A DNA stretch of 64,000 nucleotides from Fratercula arctica (lineage: Eukaryota; Chordata; Aves; Charadriiformes; Alcidae): the NCBI GenBank assembly GCA_947846985.1, contig CANTUZ010000010.1, forward strand, positions 24,661,095 to 24,725,094, written 5' to 3'. Of this stretch, positions 12,801 through 24,506 are shown one piece after another. How positions within the stretch are numbered: position 1 is the first letter of the stretch; each line of letters opens with the position of its first letter. The notes under the pieces were generated by a model. It saw nothing but the letters and a program-made list of their open reading frames with translations. It had not been told where the DNA came from and searched no databases. The position numbers were made by a program, and so were the translations under genes.

Positions 12801-13886
12801 AGTGGGGCTCCTGCTTGTGCCTTACAGTGATCATGTGAAATAAATGGCATGTTAGCACAGGGTGTAGAGGAAAATGGGAAAGGGACCAATAATGCCTAAG
12901 GGGTAAGAAAAGCTCTCTTGCTCTGCTCATGGGTTGGGCTGGGGGATTTTCTGATGGCACGTCTCCCTGCTGCAGCAGTCATCTCTGCTTGTCAGAATAT
13001 GCTGTTTCTATCTTAGTCCTGTGCTCAGAGAGCTAAGTGTGTTTTGTGGGTTTGTTTTTTTTACAAATCACACTTGGTCTGATCAGTGAGACACATCTCT
13101 GCAGCTTTGCCTTCCACAGGGTTCTGTTTGTTTTAATCTCTTGAGCAATTTGGAAATGCGGAGTACATGTACACAAGCACAGGCTTGGAAATGCAGAAAT
13201 ACCACTGCGGGTTGAGCTGTCTCTTCAGTCACTTTTCAAGAATTACATTTTAGGCTTGAACCAACCTAAGCTGTGGTCCAACACATCTAGGCCATGCCCT
13301 TCTGTCAGTGTAACTGTGGCAGTACTGTCACTCAGAGATAAATGACAAATTACTCCTTGAAATGAGACACTTAAAAATAGATCGTGACTAGCTTCAACCT
13401 CTGCAGCCTGCACTGGTGCCACAACTGCTCCTGTTACTCAGTCTTTAACAGTAGACCCCGCCACAGAGCAACCAACACTGTGTGCCCCTATCTGTAAGAG
13501 CCATGCCAGACTCAGATCTCTGGCATCTGTCAGTAGCTCATCAAATCACAGCATCACTGCTAAATATTAATGAACGGGTAGGAGGAGGAAAGAAACACCT
13601 TGCTCTGATGGTGAGCTGTACTTAGTACAGCTTAGTCATCTCCTGTGTAGAAGAGATGTACTATGTGCACTTACTCATCTGCTATGTAGAGAGGTACTAT
13701 GTAGACTTACTCATCTCCTATGTAGAGATTGGGCCAGACTTCATTGACATGAGTGTACTTTGGGCATCCTTTCCAGAAGAGTCGCTCCAATTCAAATGCA
13801 CCTGGGGTACAGTATTCCTCATCAGGATCTGCTTTGATTGCTGTGTATGCATTTTTCTTCCCAGTGTTCAAACCTGCTGATGACAT
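3614..13886 (-). CDS. DUSP29: DUSP29 (DUPD1) dual-specificity phosphatase, partial gene: coding exons 1 and 2
   Basis: Atypical dual-specificity phosphatase of the DUSP29/DUPD1 family, which in vertebrates acts mainly in skeletal muscle on phosphotyrosine and phosphothreonine of MAPK-pathway proteins. The visible product is join(13886..13711, 3834..3614) on the minus strand: 132 complete codons plus one base. Residues 1-58 come from exon 1 and include the family motifs [16 protein letters not shown] and [14 protein letters not shown]. Residues 60-132 come from exon 2, with [20 protein letters not shown] and [10 protein letters not shown], where D107 fits the general-acid position. The catalytic HCX5R loop is encoded by the next exon, which I did not find in bases 1-3613, so it should lie left of the window. 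Nothing in the visible part is broken. The acidic stretch before YCTPG is shorter than I remember in mammals. The assignment rests on motif recognition, with DUSP13B as the closest alternative. The [16 protein letters not shown] block argues strongly for DUSP29. Confidence 0.93.
9481..9790 (-). mobile_element. Degenerate L2/CR1-clade LINE reverse-transcriptase fragment
   Basis: The minus-strand translation between about 9765 and 9560 reads as a decayed non-LTR retrotransposon RT. It shows [16 protein letters not shown], then [18 protein letters not shown], which matches the L2/CR1-clade pattern of (F/L)P..LK.A.V.P..KK followed by NYRP(I/V)SNLPFLSK. The NYRP arginine is His here. The frame opens after a stop and changes on both sides, so the copy is inactive. 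The edges are uncertain. It lies in the same orientation as DUSP29, inside its intron 1. The match is from remembered family patterns, not from a search. Confidence 0.6.
13371..13380. promoter_or_regulatory. MEF2-type site TTAAAAATAG in DUSP29 intron 1
   Basis: The ten bases fit the MEF2 consensus YTAWWWWTAR and lie about 330 bp inside intron 1 from the DUSP29 exon 1 donor. MEF2 drives muscle genes and DUSP29 is a muscle phosphatase, so a role is plausible. The site is short and can occur by chance. Confidence 0.3.
13631..13730 (-). repeat. Tandem repeat (about 36-39 bp, 3 copies) copying the DUSP29 exon 1 splice donor
   Basis: On the plus strand the copies start at 13631 (CTTAGTCATCT), 13670 (CTTACTCATCT) and 13706 (CTTACTCATCT), giving periods of 39 and 36 bp. 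On the minus strand the 13706 copy is the true exon 1 end, ACATAGGAGATGA|GTAAGT. The 13670 copy repeats it with one mismatch, ACATAGCAGATGA|GTAAGT, so a second full-strength donor sits 36 bp downstream. The 13631 copy has lost the GT (GATGACTAAG). Each unit therefore duplicates about 20 bases of exon end and about 16 bases of intron start. Confidence 0.9.
13711..13886 (-). CDS. DUSP29: DUSP29 coding exon 1 (start codon, N-terminus)
   Basis: The exon runs from the ATG at 13886-13884 to the last base before a GTAAGT donor at 13710-13705. It is 176 bp, that is 58 codons plus two bases. The split codon GA|G (Glu59) is completed by the first base of exon 2. This ATG is chosen because it gives a plausible short N-terminus ([18 protein letters not shown]) leading into the conserved YCTPG block. 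It has A at -4 and G at -1, so the initiation context is only moderate. No other ATG lies between it and the predicted acceptor at 13925. The donor region is locally duplicated just downstream (see the repeat at 13631-13730). Confidence 0.92.
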
Positions 13887-13924
13887 CTTGTCCGTGGAGT
13901 AGCGTGCTCAGGATGTGCCGGCAA
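13887..13924 (-). promoter_or_regulatory. DUSP29: Predicted DUSP29 5' UTR segment with upstream splice acceptor
   Basis: On the minus strand the 38 bases before the DUSP29 ATG follow a good acceptor: a T-rich tract (TTTGTTCTTAACATTCTG) and then TTGCATTCCAG, ending at base 13925. The 38 bases contain no ATG. This suggests that transcription starts in an untranslated exon further upstream (higher coordinate). I could not identify that exon or a TATA box. The segment could instead be plain leader with a chance acceptor. Confidence 0.45.
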
Positions 13925-14554
13925 CTGGAATGCAACCCAAACAGAATGTTAAGAACAAAGCAAGCGAGTTCTGCTCCGGTTGTGGGATGCTGGGAGCAGA
14001 ACTGGCCACCTGTGGTTGGGCTGGGCATGGTTCGAGATGGATGTACCTGCTCAGTGGCAGACAGACTTGCACCTGGATTTCTGCCTCCCCTGAGCTAGGC
14101 AAGGGATACTTGGTTGGACAAGCTCACCAGCAATGGGAGAAAAAGCCAAAGGTTTGTGATCATTGAAGTTCAGTCTCCACTGAGAATTTGTTTCCTGGAA
14201 AATCCGCTGTGAATCCACCAAATAGGTCTAGCAACTAGATCCAAGGGATCATAGATCAGCTAGGGCAACTGAGGGGGGAAATTTAAGATGTTTCTTTATC
14301 ATTAATTGTGAATCTCCTGAAGGCTTCTCCTTTACATGATTTTCAGCAATGCAGGGGGGTTAAATGTGTCTACTGAGGTGAATGGTAGGTGTATATGTTA
14401 TACTTTTTCAAGACCTTAATGCAGCCCTGCACAGTGAACCTTGTAGGCTTTTTGCAGGAATGAGAGTTTGCCTTTTTGCAGCACCACTGACTGATTGACA
14501 AAGTATTTTTCAGCCAGGATGGGCTCAAGGACTTCCTTCTTTTTGGGTTCACTC

Positions 14555-14568
14555 TTTTTTTTTTTTTT
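14555..14568. repeat. T-run of 14 bases
   Basis: T homopolymer within a pyrimidine-rich stretch (about 14535-14582). Nothing else marks it as functional. Confidence 0.9.
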
Positions 14569-17500
14569 CCTTCTTTTCTTCTAACCTAGATGCATACATA
14601 CCAAGTGGGTAGGAAGAAGCACTGATGAACATATAGAAGGGAGTAATGGAACGATGTTATCCTGTAGCTAAAATCAGAGTATCACTAATGTTGCCAAAAC
14701 CAACACCCGTTGCCTGGCTGTGCTGTCAGAGATGTGTTACTCAGAACTGACAACCTTGATGTCTCATGTGTTTGAGCTATCGGCTAGTATTGAATCCTTT
14801 GGTGTCAGCTTTACACATCTCTTGAAGCTCCAGATTCTCCCCTGCTTGCTGTGATTTCCTCAGCTGCTGTCCCGATTTAGACTCTCCCCTGTGTAATTTG
14901 CCTTCTTCGGCTGTGGAGCCAACAGTGGGAGCTCAGAGGGCAGCCTGCAGTTTTTGCAAAGCTGGTGAGTGAAGTTAAATGCCAGAGACGAACTTGAGTC
15001 TTGACACCTCCCCTATCCATGCTTTTATGAAGTCACTGCCTTAGTACACGGCGGGTAACTATCGGTTTGCAAGAATATCCATATTTGTTGGACAGGTGGG
15101 TTTTTTGTATCCATGTTTAATTTTCCTAATCTGCTGCAGCTGAAGTATCTCAGGTACAAGCCCAGTGAGATACATGTCATACAGAAACCCATGCACTAGC
15201 AGCAAACCTACCAGCAGCTCCAGGTGCAGTAGAGCTGCAAGAGCGTAATGCTGTGCTCCTTAGCTCAGGTGTGGCACTGCACTGTCCTGTGGTATCCTCA
15301 CACATACAGTGTTGGGTGTGTTTAGGTCAAGGGTTTTTCGTGTTTGTTGGTTTTTTGTTTTGGTTTTTTGATTACTTGAAGAAAATTTTGCAGGGGGAGA
15401 GTTAAGGTACAGTACATCCATGTATTCTCAGTGAAGAAGAAGAAACAAGGGGAGTGATTGACAAGTAATACCGGTGTACGTGTGGTGAGAGCTTTTCAGT
15501 CCAAATTAACAGTGCTGGAAACTTTGCTGACTACCAGACAAATACTCATGCCAAAGATCCAGGGCACAATGTCAGAGAAGAATTATTGTGAGGGACATGG
15601 GTGTCGTAAAGTCTCCTTTGGTTTTCTTCTGGATTTGCACATTTCTGAAGGCAAAGTGCATTTTGTTCTGCAGGAAGTTAAACTGCTCGTGCAGCTGATC
15701 TTTACGCTACAGCAAACCTCTAGGAACTAGAATTTGGGGCTGGCTACATGCCTGACCTCCTGTTTACCCTGTTGCCAGTTGTCACTTAACCATCTTCTTC
15801 TCTTGTCCTCTGAAACAAGTTTCATTCTTTCCATGTTGCCAGCCATGTGCTGCAGACTTCCTTGTCTGCTCCATCTCCCTGTTGGGTCTGTCTTGTTTCT
15901 CCTGCTGGACTGCCTGATGTTGCAGGGCAGCAGTTGCTCCCATCTCTTGTCCCCTTGAAGGGAGAAGTTGAACCTTGCAGTTCTGTAGGAGACTCATAAC
16001 AAGAGGAGGTGGAGTTGGGCTTAATCTTACGAACTGTGTGAGTACAGCCTGCCAAAAATCCACCTTTCTTTCAGGCAACAAATCCTGTAGTGGCTCCCCC
16101 AAATCTTTTTGTGTTGGCTGCTGGTGACGTTTGTGTCCTTTTAATTACAGAAATCTGGCTAGTGCCTTTGTGCAGCTGTTGTTGAGCTCTCCTGCAAGCA
16201 GGATGGCCATTTTTCACTGACATCCCATGTACCCATGGGGTTCGTTTCCTCAGTTTGGGCTCTTTTGTGCCTGTCATGTTCTGTTTCTCCATAGAACTTG
16301 AAAAAGCAAAATGATTCCTGTTTTCCTACTCCAAAGCGAGGCGAGATTATGGAGTCGGTTTTTGTTTGGCTTGCGTACACCTTTGTTCAAGAATTGGCTT
16401 GCTTTCACTGGCAAGGGGATCTATCTTTCAGCCAAGCTTCCTAAAGCATGATGATGATGTTTAGCTAAGTGGTCCTCTGCTGAGATTTGTGAAGGGCTCT
16501 GAGAATTCTAGCTTCTAGCAAATTTACCTTGTGCTCGGTCTTGCGTGCCCCTGAGTAGCACCAACTCCCATCTCTGTGCCCCCAGTAGCCGTTCCCCAGG
16601 AGACTCTTTTTCCTTCCCATGCCAGAATTATGCTAATTCTACATGCAGACTCAACACTGTAGATAATGTTAGACTGTCAGAGAGACAAATCTAACACAGT
16701 CTGACTTCGGGAGAGAATAGGCTGTTATCTAGAACTTGATAAGAACTGCTGTTTGTCTAGTAAGGAATTATTTTAACTGAGAGCCTGTTGCCTTGATGCT
16801 GAAGGACTGACTGTGCTTTTATTCACAGCTCTGTAACATGGGAGGGAAGGAACTGAAGGGGAGAAGAGAAAGCAACATAATCAGTAATCATGCTTGGTGG
16901 CCACAGCTCATTGATTTGTTACACCAATAGTCCTGCTTGTAGACTGCATACCTCAAAACAGGGCAATTACATCTGCAAATGATCGTTTGTGGTACTGTAA
17001 CACCGTCTCAGTTTGAAGCTTGGTTAGCACTCTGAAAGTTAGACCTCTGCTGGGAAATACTAGTTTCTGTCTGTCCTGGGAAGCCATATGCTCCCTGAAC
17101 TTTCAAGTAAGCTGTTCTTTTATGCCTTGCCAATATTATCTGCTGCAGGGATTTTTTAAAATTGAATTAGAGCACAGGAAAGCATCAGTTGAAATTCTTC
17201 TAATAAAATATGTATTTCAGATTTGACTCTAGACTAAGTAAGAAGTAACAGAGTTTAACTAGGAGGAGGGGGAAGCAGGGGGAAAGGGCTGGTTTGCTAC
17301 TCGAGCTCTGGAATTAATTGCCATGAAACATTTGGTTGCGGGGAGAAGGATGGAAAGGCTTGTGTCTTTCCAGGAACCAAAGATGTCTAATGTCATCTTG
17401 TGCTGACTGCTCTGCATACACCAAACAGAGCTGAGGGAAGACTGTTCCCTATGCCTGCCCTCTTAAATTAAAAAAAGAGTGGACTGGAATATTTTTTGGG

Positions 17501-18374
17501 GGGGTGATTGTTCTTAACACTGTTGTGGATATAAAGGATGACTGTCTCTATAAGGATGACTATCTAGCACAAGCCCAAGCAGGGAAATCTCAGATTTCTT
17601 TTGCAGATGTCTGGGGAGGGGAGACCATCCCTTGCAGGGTGTTCAGACGGTGCAGTCGGATGGCAGGCAGATTGCAGGGATACCCCTGCACAGGCTCATC
17701 GGAGCAGTCTCCCACCCCTTGCTCAGCTTTGTTTGGGCTAAAATGCTTTGCCTTATAAACTAATTAGGGCAGGCTGAATAATGTACCAGCGGAGCTTTCC
17801 TGTACCAGCTTGGCAGTCACTTCATGGCACCGCACTGTCTGGGGACACACAATCCACAATCTTGGGTGTAAAAGCTCCCTGGAGTAGGCACGGTCCTCAT
17901 GCCCTTTGCATAAGGGACTCTGCACCCTGCTTGCTCCTGGAAGCGCTGCTCCAGTACAGGACAGCCTTTCTAATTCACGGGGGAGGGATGGAGAGGAGAG
18001 TCAGATAGGGGGAACTGTGGCAGAGAGGTTCTCCTTGGCAGGAAGGTTTGAGCCCAGGTTTGGGGTGCAGTGAGGAACGGAGCCCTGCACTGGGGCCAGC
18101 AGTTCCCTTCCAGCAAGGCAGGGCAATCTGCAGCTTAGCCCACTCTTCCCCTGTGCCCAAGCCTCGGCTCCTCCTGCTCCCTGCTGTGCTGTGCTGAAGC
18201 CGGGGCTGGTCAGCAGCCCAGCGCCGGGTCCAGCTCAGTGGGACTGGGGTGTGATGCTCAAGCCCGTGCGATTTCGTCTGCCGAGCCTGACATCCTGCAG
18301 GTTCTGCTTCTCAATCCAGCCTGTGACTATAACGCTGAGCTGCCAGCGCTCACCAATTATGCTGTCATGGACTT

Positions 18375-18720
18375 AAGTGTATTATCGGAACAAGGATGAT
18401 AAAAATTCAGTCATCTGCATTTTTATACCCTAATCTTTCTCATAATAAATAAGACCAAAGTGCATGTTATCTAATGAATTTTATTTGTTAATCACTTGGA
18501 TGGCTGGAGTATTTCTCCCCCTTGGGTTATATGTATATAAATGAAAATATTGTTAGTGATTTCACAAAATGGTAATTCAGAATAATGGAGAGTTAATCCT
18601 CTTTTCATTAGCGAGCCACTTCAGGACATACACTGTGGCAAATTACACTGCATTTTAAGTCGTTCTCAAGTGCTGTGCATTAGAAAAAAAAACATTAAAC
18701 TACTTTTGCATTGATAGAAG
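18375..18720. other. AT-rich block, possible conserved non-coding element
   Basis: A sharp switch from the GC-richer sequence before it to AT-rich sequence with many homeodomain-like cores (TAAT/ATTA) and few simple repeats. This texture is typical of vertebrate conserved non-coding elements, but conservation cannot be seen in a single genome. It is offered only on composition. Confidence 0.25.
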
Positions 18721-20537
18721 TAATTGTGTGGCTAATTTGGATAAGCAGCATGCATTAGGCAGAGCAAAGGAATCTCTTCTTTATGTTCACTATCCACTCT
18801 ACAGCTGCCAAATGGAATTGCTTATAGAGCTCTTTAGCTTTTTTTATTTTATTTTTAACAAAACGGGGAGAAAGAAAGTGCAAGGGGAAAAAAAAAAAAA
18901 GGGAAATCTGCCAGTCTATCTGCTTTTAATTCAGAGAGGGAACACAGTCTAGTGGCTGTAGCAGTAATATGGCAGTGAAAGATTTCCTTTCTGCACCTTG
19001 TTCTGGGTCCCTTGAACTACTCAAATTAAGCCAAAATTTCCAGGAAAGCCCTGGGAAGTCACAGACCATAGTGGCCTATTTTCAAATTTGTTCAACTGGA
19101 GGCATGTGCCTCCTCTACCCCAAAATTTGTAGGGGGTTAGCTAATGCTTTTGGAAACATCAGTCATGAGCTGTACAGTTTGGTAATCTCACAGATAGGGG
19201 GGGAAAAAACTGAAGTTCATATCTAGAGGTGAATGTCAGAGCTTTGGTGGTGGTGTATACATTTCTAATGCTGGTTTTCCAGATGTGGAGGAAGTTTGAG
19301 TACTTTGAGACTGAAAGCTATAAGTCATTATCTACATAACAAAATACTGTGCTGCGTAATATTTTTGGCTGAACGTGCTGTGCAAGCCTTAGTGCTGTGT
19401 AGAAAAAGGCAAACAATTTGGCAAGATTTATGCCTGGGAGTTAAGAACCAAGTCAGCTGTAGAGATTTTGGTGGTTTTTTTTTTTTAAAAATAAAAGGGC
19501 AAGCAGACATGCACAGACAAGGATTGCATTTGCATTTGTCCTTTGTGAGGACCTGTGTACCCTCTCCCCTTCTTTTCTGTCCCCCTCCCTGACCCAGGGG
19601 TGTTCCTCTATCACCGCTGTTGTTACAAGCGTGCGTATTCTGCCTGCCAATTTGTAGCTGTGCTTGCGTGCCTGGAGCTACAGATCCCCAGTAAGGTCAG
19701 AGCCCAGTGGTGTTGATACAAACAAGTGATGAGAGAGCCAAAACAAATAAAAGGTGGGAAGAAAAATGGAGACAGAAGACAATTTTCCTCGCTTTTTCTT
19801 TTAGAAGGAATGCTGTAATCCTGTAAGCTGTTCTGTCCTGCCTGACATAGGGCACAGTGCTTCCTTGCCTTAATGCCCGCTTCAGTCCATATTTATATAG
19901 CAGAATAGTTGAAATTCTTTACCACCCATGTTTCCTGCTCTTGGGAGCTCTCCCAGCTCATATGACATCAATCACCTGTGCTACTGGGGCTTTTGATGCT
20001 GGCTTTATTAAATTTAATATGGTGTGCACAAGTGGACCGGCCTCTGGTTTGTACTCCGAGTTGTCTAAAAGCTAGTTCTCCCTGAAAATACCAAACAATC
20101 ACAAATTCTTCTGGTTTAGCTGGGAATTGAAGGTTTTCAGCATCCAGCAAACACCTAAGTATATAATCTATTTGTAAATGTGGAGGCAGATTTTAATCTT
20201 ATTTCTGTTTTGATGCTTTCAGAGTTTGCTTCCTACCTCTTTCCTCGTGACAGCCCTGAAAAGGGAGTGGAGGTGTGATATCTTAAGGTTTTGGGTTGGG
20301 TGTTTTTTTTTTTCCAAGATGCCAAGGGAGGGGAAGAAAATAACCAAGGCAGACTATCTATCTGTCAGCTCTGGGCCTTCATGAGAAATCTACAGAAGTA
20401 ATGTCATTCCCAGTAGACCTTATGCCTACACCAGTGCAGTAGGAGATAACCACAGTGCCCTTGAAATTAGTCCCTTAAGTCTGGGGACTGAATTTATCTA
20501 CTGACATGAACAATAAATTTGAAAGAACAATAAGAAA

Positions 20538-20553
20538 GGGGGGAGGGGGGGGG
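20538..20553 (+). repeat. G-rich run (G6-A-G9)
   Basis: Six Gs, one A, then nine Gs on the plus strand. Such a run could form a G-quadruplex. It is also a common site of length variation. Confidence 0.85.
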
Positions 20554-22569
20554 AACCTGTAATTATGATTAAGAAATCATTTTTGTTCATGAAGTGCTTG
20601 CTATTGAGAAATTATTCCAATTTTCTTTTCTGATGTTGTATGGAGAGCTGACTTATTTGAATGTTTTTATTTATTGGGTAGAATTAAACACCACTGAAAT
20701 CAGAGCACATCTTCCAGGACGTCCAAACCTGAGACCTCCTTGGCTTCCAGACAACTGCAAAAATAATGCTTTTTATTTTTATTTACTTCTTTCAGTTTAA
20801 TAACTACAGTAGATCAGACCTTCATGGAGAAACAGTATCTGTAATGAGTGTTTACAAGAGGGAAGTACTTGAGAGAAGGTAAGAATGGAGAACACCAGTT
20901 CTCCTGTGCTTCCAAAAAAAAAATGCGTAGAAGGCTTGAATCCAGTTTACTAACCTGTTTCCAGGGAAGCACTCTCTCTGTGCTGAAGGCACACAAAAAT
21001 CGGCTGTAATGACTGAGGGTCTTCAGAAATAGCAAGAGGGGACCTATTGAGCCAAGTTCCTGAATTCTTAAGAAATGTTTTGTTCTTCTATTTCCAGCCA
21101 GCATGCCAGGTACATACCTCCCTTCAGGGTGAAAAAGTACTTATGCTTTTTGAGTATGACTAAGCAGAGGGCTGTTTTATAAACTGGAAAGTTCTCCTTG
21201 CAGAAGCTAATGCACATGCTGTCTGGAGCGCAGTGTTTGCACTTGGGAGGAGGGTAAACAGTGCTTTGGTTTCTAAGCTTTTCATGACTCGCAGTACATC
21301 AGTTGACCTGGGAGCTGGTTAGCTGCAGTAACAAAAGCTTGCTTTGTTGGATGATTTAACCAAATTAATTCAAAATGGTGTTCCCTGATATGACATCCCT
21401 GTGACATTTTGCTCAGACTCCAAATGCTGGCAATGGCCATGAAGACCTGAAGCCCCAGGGTGCTGCAAAGGCTCTTTGGGTGGTTTTGTTCCCTAACGCT
21501 AGACCAGAAAAATTAATTTTGTGCAAATACTTCTTGGGAGGGAGGAGGAGTAAGTCCTTCAAAAAAATCTTTCTCTAAAACACTCCTAAAAGAATTAAGT
21601 GCTGTACACCCAAAACTGGAAATCCGTGGTCTACCTGCAGTACCCTTAGGTGAAGAATAACACCACCCTGAGTTCCTTATTTCTGTCCTACTCTTCACCA
21701 AAAACTGTCATTTACTTCTGTTGCTTTATTTTACCTCTGCATTCTCATGCTTGAAACATTCAGGGACTGTAAAATAGTTCATCCAATACATTCGGCTTTA
21801 AACAGTTTAAAACCAGAAGAATCATAACCTCTGTGCAATTATTTCCCAGACCCTCCTGCTGTGAATATTCAAAACTAACCAGCTATTTCAATGAATTTCT
21901 AAGCCACTGATGACTTTTTAAAAACTTATTTTTGCCCTCATTCTTTATTGTTGACTGAACTGGTAAATTTAAAACAGACTAAGCTGAGATTTCATTAAAT
22001 ATTATGAGAGTGCCCAAAGAAACTTAAAAGACAGCGTCATCTGAGGGAATTGTAATTCAATTGGAAAAGTTAGATTTGACTGGAGAGTGGAGCAATTATT
22101 GAAGAATAAGTGAAATATTCTGGGACAGATGTCATAAAAGCTTGAAAAAATAATTTTTTTCCCCCTAAATTTTAAAACTGAAGTTATCTCTAAGATAAAT
22201 ACAGTTTTGGCAGCTAACTTCCTATTTTTATAAAGTAATTTCTGTAACATGACCAATTTAAAAAAAAAAATAAATTATACTTTCAAAACATCTTTGACTC
22301 TGCAATAGTTTTAAGCTTTTTTTTTTTTTAAACTCTCTGCAACAAGTTTATGAAATTGTCAGTTACCTCAGAAAGTTTGTCAGCTCTCAGTCCTCTCCCT
22401 GGTTTGCTGAACTAGGTTATAAAATGAAGCAAAGGAGCACAAGAAGTACAGCAGAAAATGTGTATTGCTTAGCCTTACCTGTAAGCTTAGGTAGCTGCTC
22501 TAGGTAGCTGGGTCCTGTGAAGTGCGGCAGAACCGACAAAAGAAATCTTACCAACTTTGCAACTAGAGT

Positions 22570-22579
22570 CTATTTTTAG
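22570..22579. promoter_or_regulatory. MEF2-type site CTATTTTTAG
   Basis: Exact fit to the MEF2 consensus, located 8.6 kb upstream of the DUSP29 coding start. It could be part of a muscle enhancer or a chance match. No partner cluster was established. Confidence 0.2.
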
Positions 22580-24377
22580 AGGAGGATTTGCTGACTCTGA
22601 CCTTGAGTGCTACCCACTCCAAAGGACGATCTTTACATCTGCTGGTAAAACTATTCCCTGATGTGACCTGAAACATTAAACCTGGCAATTTAGCTACCTA
22701 GCCTTGGTACGACTAAGATAATGTGATGCCTGCATGTCGACTATAATAAAAAAAACACCTCATCTTTTATCTTCTTATCCCCTTGTCAAACCCCATGCTA
22801 TGTGGGTTAGCAGCATTGCACTGCTGTTTTCTGTTGTGCTGTGCACAAGCAATTTGGCACTGGCACAATGGGCAATGGGTGGGGTGGCATTCTGACAAGA
22901 TCCTCATCTCTTGCATGTCCACCACCAGAAAGCTGCCTTCCCCTACCTACTGACTTGGTTTTCTCCAGTGCTGCCACTCTCAGTACCCATCTGACGTCTG
23001 AAATGCCTTTCTCCGATGAGAAAGTGATGTGATGCTCAGCTCTGGTGATGTGGGCACAGCTCGCCAAGAAGAGGCAGAGGTATGCTCTCCAACCTTTGAA
23101 AAACTCCCTACTTTCCTAAAAAGTTATCCTGAAAAGCTCTGTGCCTTCCTAGTGCAGAAAGTCTAAAACTTTCTGTCATAAGCCATGCCCAGAGTCATCA
23201 AGGATCAAATCTGGGTTCCTGGTGTCAGAACCACACCTCTTCACTCCACCACTCCCGTCCCCTGTGAGAGTGGTGACCTTCATGGCCTGTGGCTGTCTGC
23301 TAGAGGGATCGGTGATCACGTGCGAGGAGCTGGTACACAATACCCTCTCCCCAAGTGCTGGTTCTGCAGCAAACCATGCCTCAGTGTTGCCAGCTCAGAC
23401 AACTTCATTAGGAGTAATGGGATTTTGGTGCTGCTGGGGCCAGGCTTGCAATGACATAAGAAGCTGCAGCTGTCACGTGAGTATTGATATTTCTCAGGGG
23501 AAATTTTTCAGATCCATTGCCTTCTGCCTGGGAGTGAGGGAAGGAGGCAAAGAGACCAGTCAGGACAAGCGTGTGATGCCGGGAAGCAGCCCATTGGTCT
23601 CTGCACCTGCTTTTTGGGGCCTCCTGGCCCCTTCTGTTGAGAAAACCATCTTCGAAATGATCTCTCCGAGCAGACCTGCACGCGCTGCTTGCCTATCTTT
23701 GTGGCTCACAGTGCTCCCTGCTCTCACCCCAGTGCACGCAAAAAGCAGCCAGTTGATGTATGCCCACTGTGGAGCTTTTTTCATCTCTTGCAAGAACAGA
23801 AGCAGTCTTTTGTGAATACAAATGCCTGTGCTTGACCAAAGTTTCAGGTTGTCCAAGTGTTTTTTCCAAGGTATCCAAGTCCCGTGGTAGGTGCCATTAA
23901 TTTTCAGTGGGACACAAGTTCCTGACATGTCAGTTATTTCTAATGATACTTCAAATACTTCCAACCACCTCTGTCATCCCCTGTCTGTTTATAAGACAAA
24001 AGTTCATCCCAGAAGGACCAGGATTGGACCTGGTCATGGCCCATGGCTAATACTGCAGTGCAGATGTGAAGTAATAACAAATAGTTTCAGTTCAAGTTCT
24101 GGGCACTGGTTCTGCTGCTGTTCCGTGCTAACAGCATCGCTCTAGCCAAGTTTCTATATTACAGAGTAGCCAAGCTCCTCCCTGCCAATTATTCAGGTAG
24201 TCGCTCTTAAAATGAGAAAGAGCTTAGATGTTAGAACCCTGCTGTGCCTCCTAAGTTACCCTGGAAGGTTGTTGTGCAAATTAATTCTGTACTGATAACA
24301 GAGAAACTTTGTGGAAGAAGAGATACAGACCCCATATAACAGAAACTAGCAGCGGTTGTTTTATTTTTATCCCTGCA

Positions 24378-24506
24378 GGCGACCCGGTATGGGGGAATAT
24401 GGGTAAGATGATACAGCAGACGGGGAGTGCTGGCGAGGAGGCCGCTCTGCAAGGTGTGCGATGGAAGGAAGGTCTGTGCGCCCCGGGCGGCACAGCGCGG
24501 GGACGG
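24378..24506. other. CpG-dense patch in intergenic DNA
   Basis: About 12 CpG dinucleotides in 130 bp, in a window that is otherwise CpG-poor. On the plus strand it begins right after an acceptor-like tract (TTTTTATCCCTGCAG), and a GTAAGA donor-like sequence follows 24 bases later. Such a patch may mark an unmethylated regulatory site or a non-coding transcript. No coding frame in it is recognisable. Confidence 0.35.

Larger units (their letters stand above)
3835..13710. other. DUSP29 intron 1 (9.9 kb)
   Basis: Non-coding interval between exons 1 and 2 of DUSP29. It holds a degenerate LINE reverse-transcriptase remnant near 9481-9790, a MEF2-type site near exon 1 (13371-13380), and otherwise unremarkable mixed sequence. 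Open frames elsewhere, for example minus 8565-8849, show no family motif. Confidence 0.8.
13925..24377. other. Intergenic, upstream of DUSP29; no gene seen
   Basis: I see no exon with recognisable coding motifs on either strand. It holds a T-run (14555-14568), a GC-richer stretch (about 17600-18350), an AT-rich conserved-looking block (about 18375-18720), a G-rich run (20538-20553) and a MEF2-type site (22570-22579). An untranslated first exon of DUSP29 probably lies somewhere here but cannot be placed. Confidence 0.65.

Noticed and set aside
13656..13880. Plus-strand open frame over DUSP29 exon 1
   Set aside because: It is a shadow of the real minus-strand exon, kept open partly by the donor repeat.
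23222..23815. 197-codon plus-strand open frame
   Set aside because: No motif, and overlapping open frames on the other strand suggest locally stop-poor sequence rather than a gene.
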